This document shows, piece by piece, positions 5,966 to 6,079 of a DNA stretch of 6,079 bases (its first letter is position 1; each line of letters begins with the position of its first letter). A program made the position numbers and the translations under genes. Below the pieces are notes generated by a model. It searched no databases. It was given only the letters and a program-made list of their open reading frames with translations, and was not told the origin of the DNA. Source of the stretch: CAZJHD01 sp964545855 (GTDB lineage: Bacteria > Planctomycetota > UBA1135 > JACQFD01); contig CAZJHD010000111.1 of assembly GCA_964545855.1 (NCBI GenBank), positions 1 to 6,079 on the forward strand, given 5' to 3'.

Positions 5966-6005
5966 GCCGCAGGCTCCGCGCCTTACGCGTCGATCGGACT
6001 GCGGC
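5966..6005. repeat. 7-bp inverted repeat upstream of the AhpD-like gene
   Basis: GCCGCAG (5966-5972) is perfectly repeated in inverted form as CTGCGGC (5999-6005), with 26 nt between, about 40-80 bp before the AhpD-like start. It could be a spaced operator or a leader hairpin, but at this GC content a 7-bp match can arise by chance. The rest of 5926-6079 shows no promoter I trust, and 6041-6079 is GCGAG-rich low-complexity sequence. Confidence 0.25.
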
Positions 6006-6079
6006 GAGAGAGAGGTTGTGAGGGAATCGCCGCCGCTGGCCCGAGGCCGAGCGAGAGCGAGCGAGGCAAGGTGAGGCGA

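Noticed and set aside
6041..6079. GCGAG-rich stretch as a tandem repeat or origin-like element
   Set aside because: The units are irregular and cut by the window edge; it looks like simple GC-rich low-complexity sequence.

Overview
The window is very GC-rich by eye, with G or C at almost every third codon position. It is densely packed with bacterial genes and contains no rRNA, tRNA, CRISPR array or insertion sequence that I can see. The base composition and gene mix would suit a Myxococcota/deltaproteobacterial, Acidobacteriota, Gemmatimonadota or similar soil or marine lineage. The sequence alone does not fix the phylum. Open frames opposite real genes are long here only because stop codons are rare at this GC content, and they are not annotated.

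Layout. On the left, a two-gene minus-strand unit (about 1783 down to 54) encodes a Gfo/Idh/MocA-type NAD(P)-dependent oxidoreductase followed, 2 nt later, by an HD-domain phosphohydrolase-like protein. A GGGGTC/GACCCC palindrome followed by a pyrimidine run lies just past its end. A 97-bp divergent gap (1784-1880) separates this unit from a plus-strand cluster: a family-2 glycosyltransferase of the TIGR04283 type (1881-2660), a radical SAM protein with an unusual cysteine-bearing C-terminal part (2673-3962), and an exported, probably membrane-anchored DUF547 protein (3975-4826). Both gaps between these three genes are exactly 12 nt. A GNAT acetyltransferase (4872-5351, GTG start) follows after 45 nt. 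On the right, a minus-strand AhpD/carboxymuconolactone-decarboxylase-like protein (5925 down to 5368) converges on the GNAT gene. The two stop codons are only 16 nt apart and sit in the arms of one hairpin. The last 154 bases (5926-6079) are upstream sequence of that gene, with one 7-bp inverted repeat and GCGAG-rich low-complexity DNA at the edge.

How the genes may work together. The strongest functional unit is glycosyltransferase + radical SAM + DUF547. TIGR04283 transferases are annotated as associated with radical SAM enzymes and with arsenosugar-type biosynthesis. However, the radical SAM protein here does not look like ArsS, and no ArsM methyltransferase is in the window. Its C-terminal motifs instead recall, at motif level only, the radical SAM proteins related to MJ0619 and tetraether lipid synthase. 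My inference is an uncharacterised pathway in which a cytosolic radical SAM step and a glycosyl transfer make or modify a lipid or small molecule, with a DUF547 partner outside the inner membrane. The oxidoreductase/HD pair and the AhpD-like protein are probably separate transcription units.
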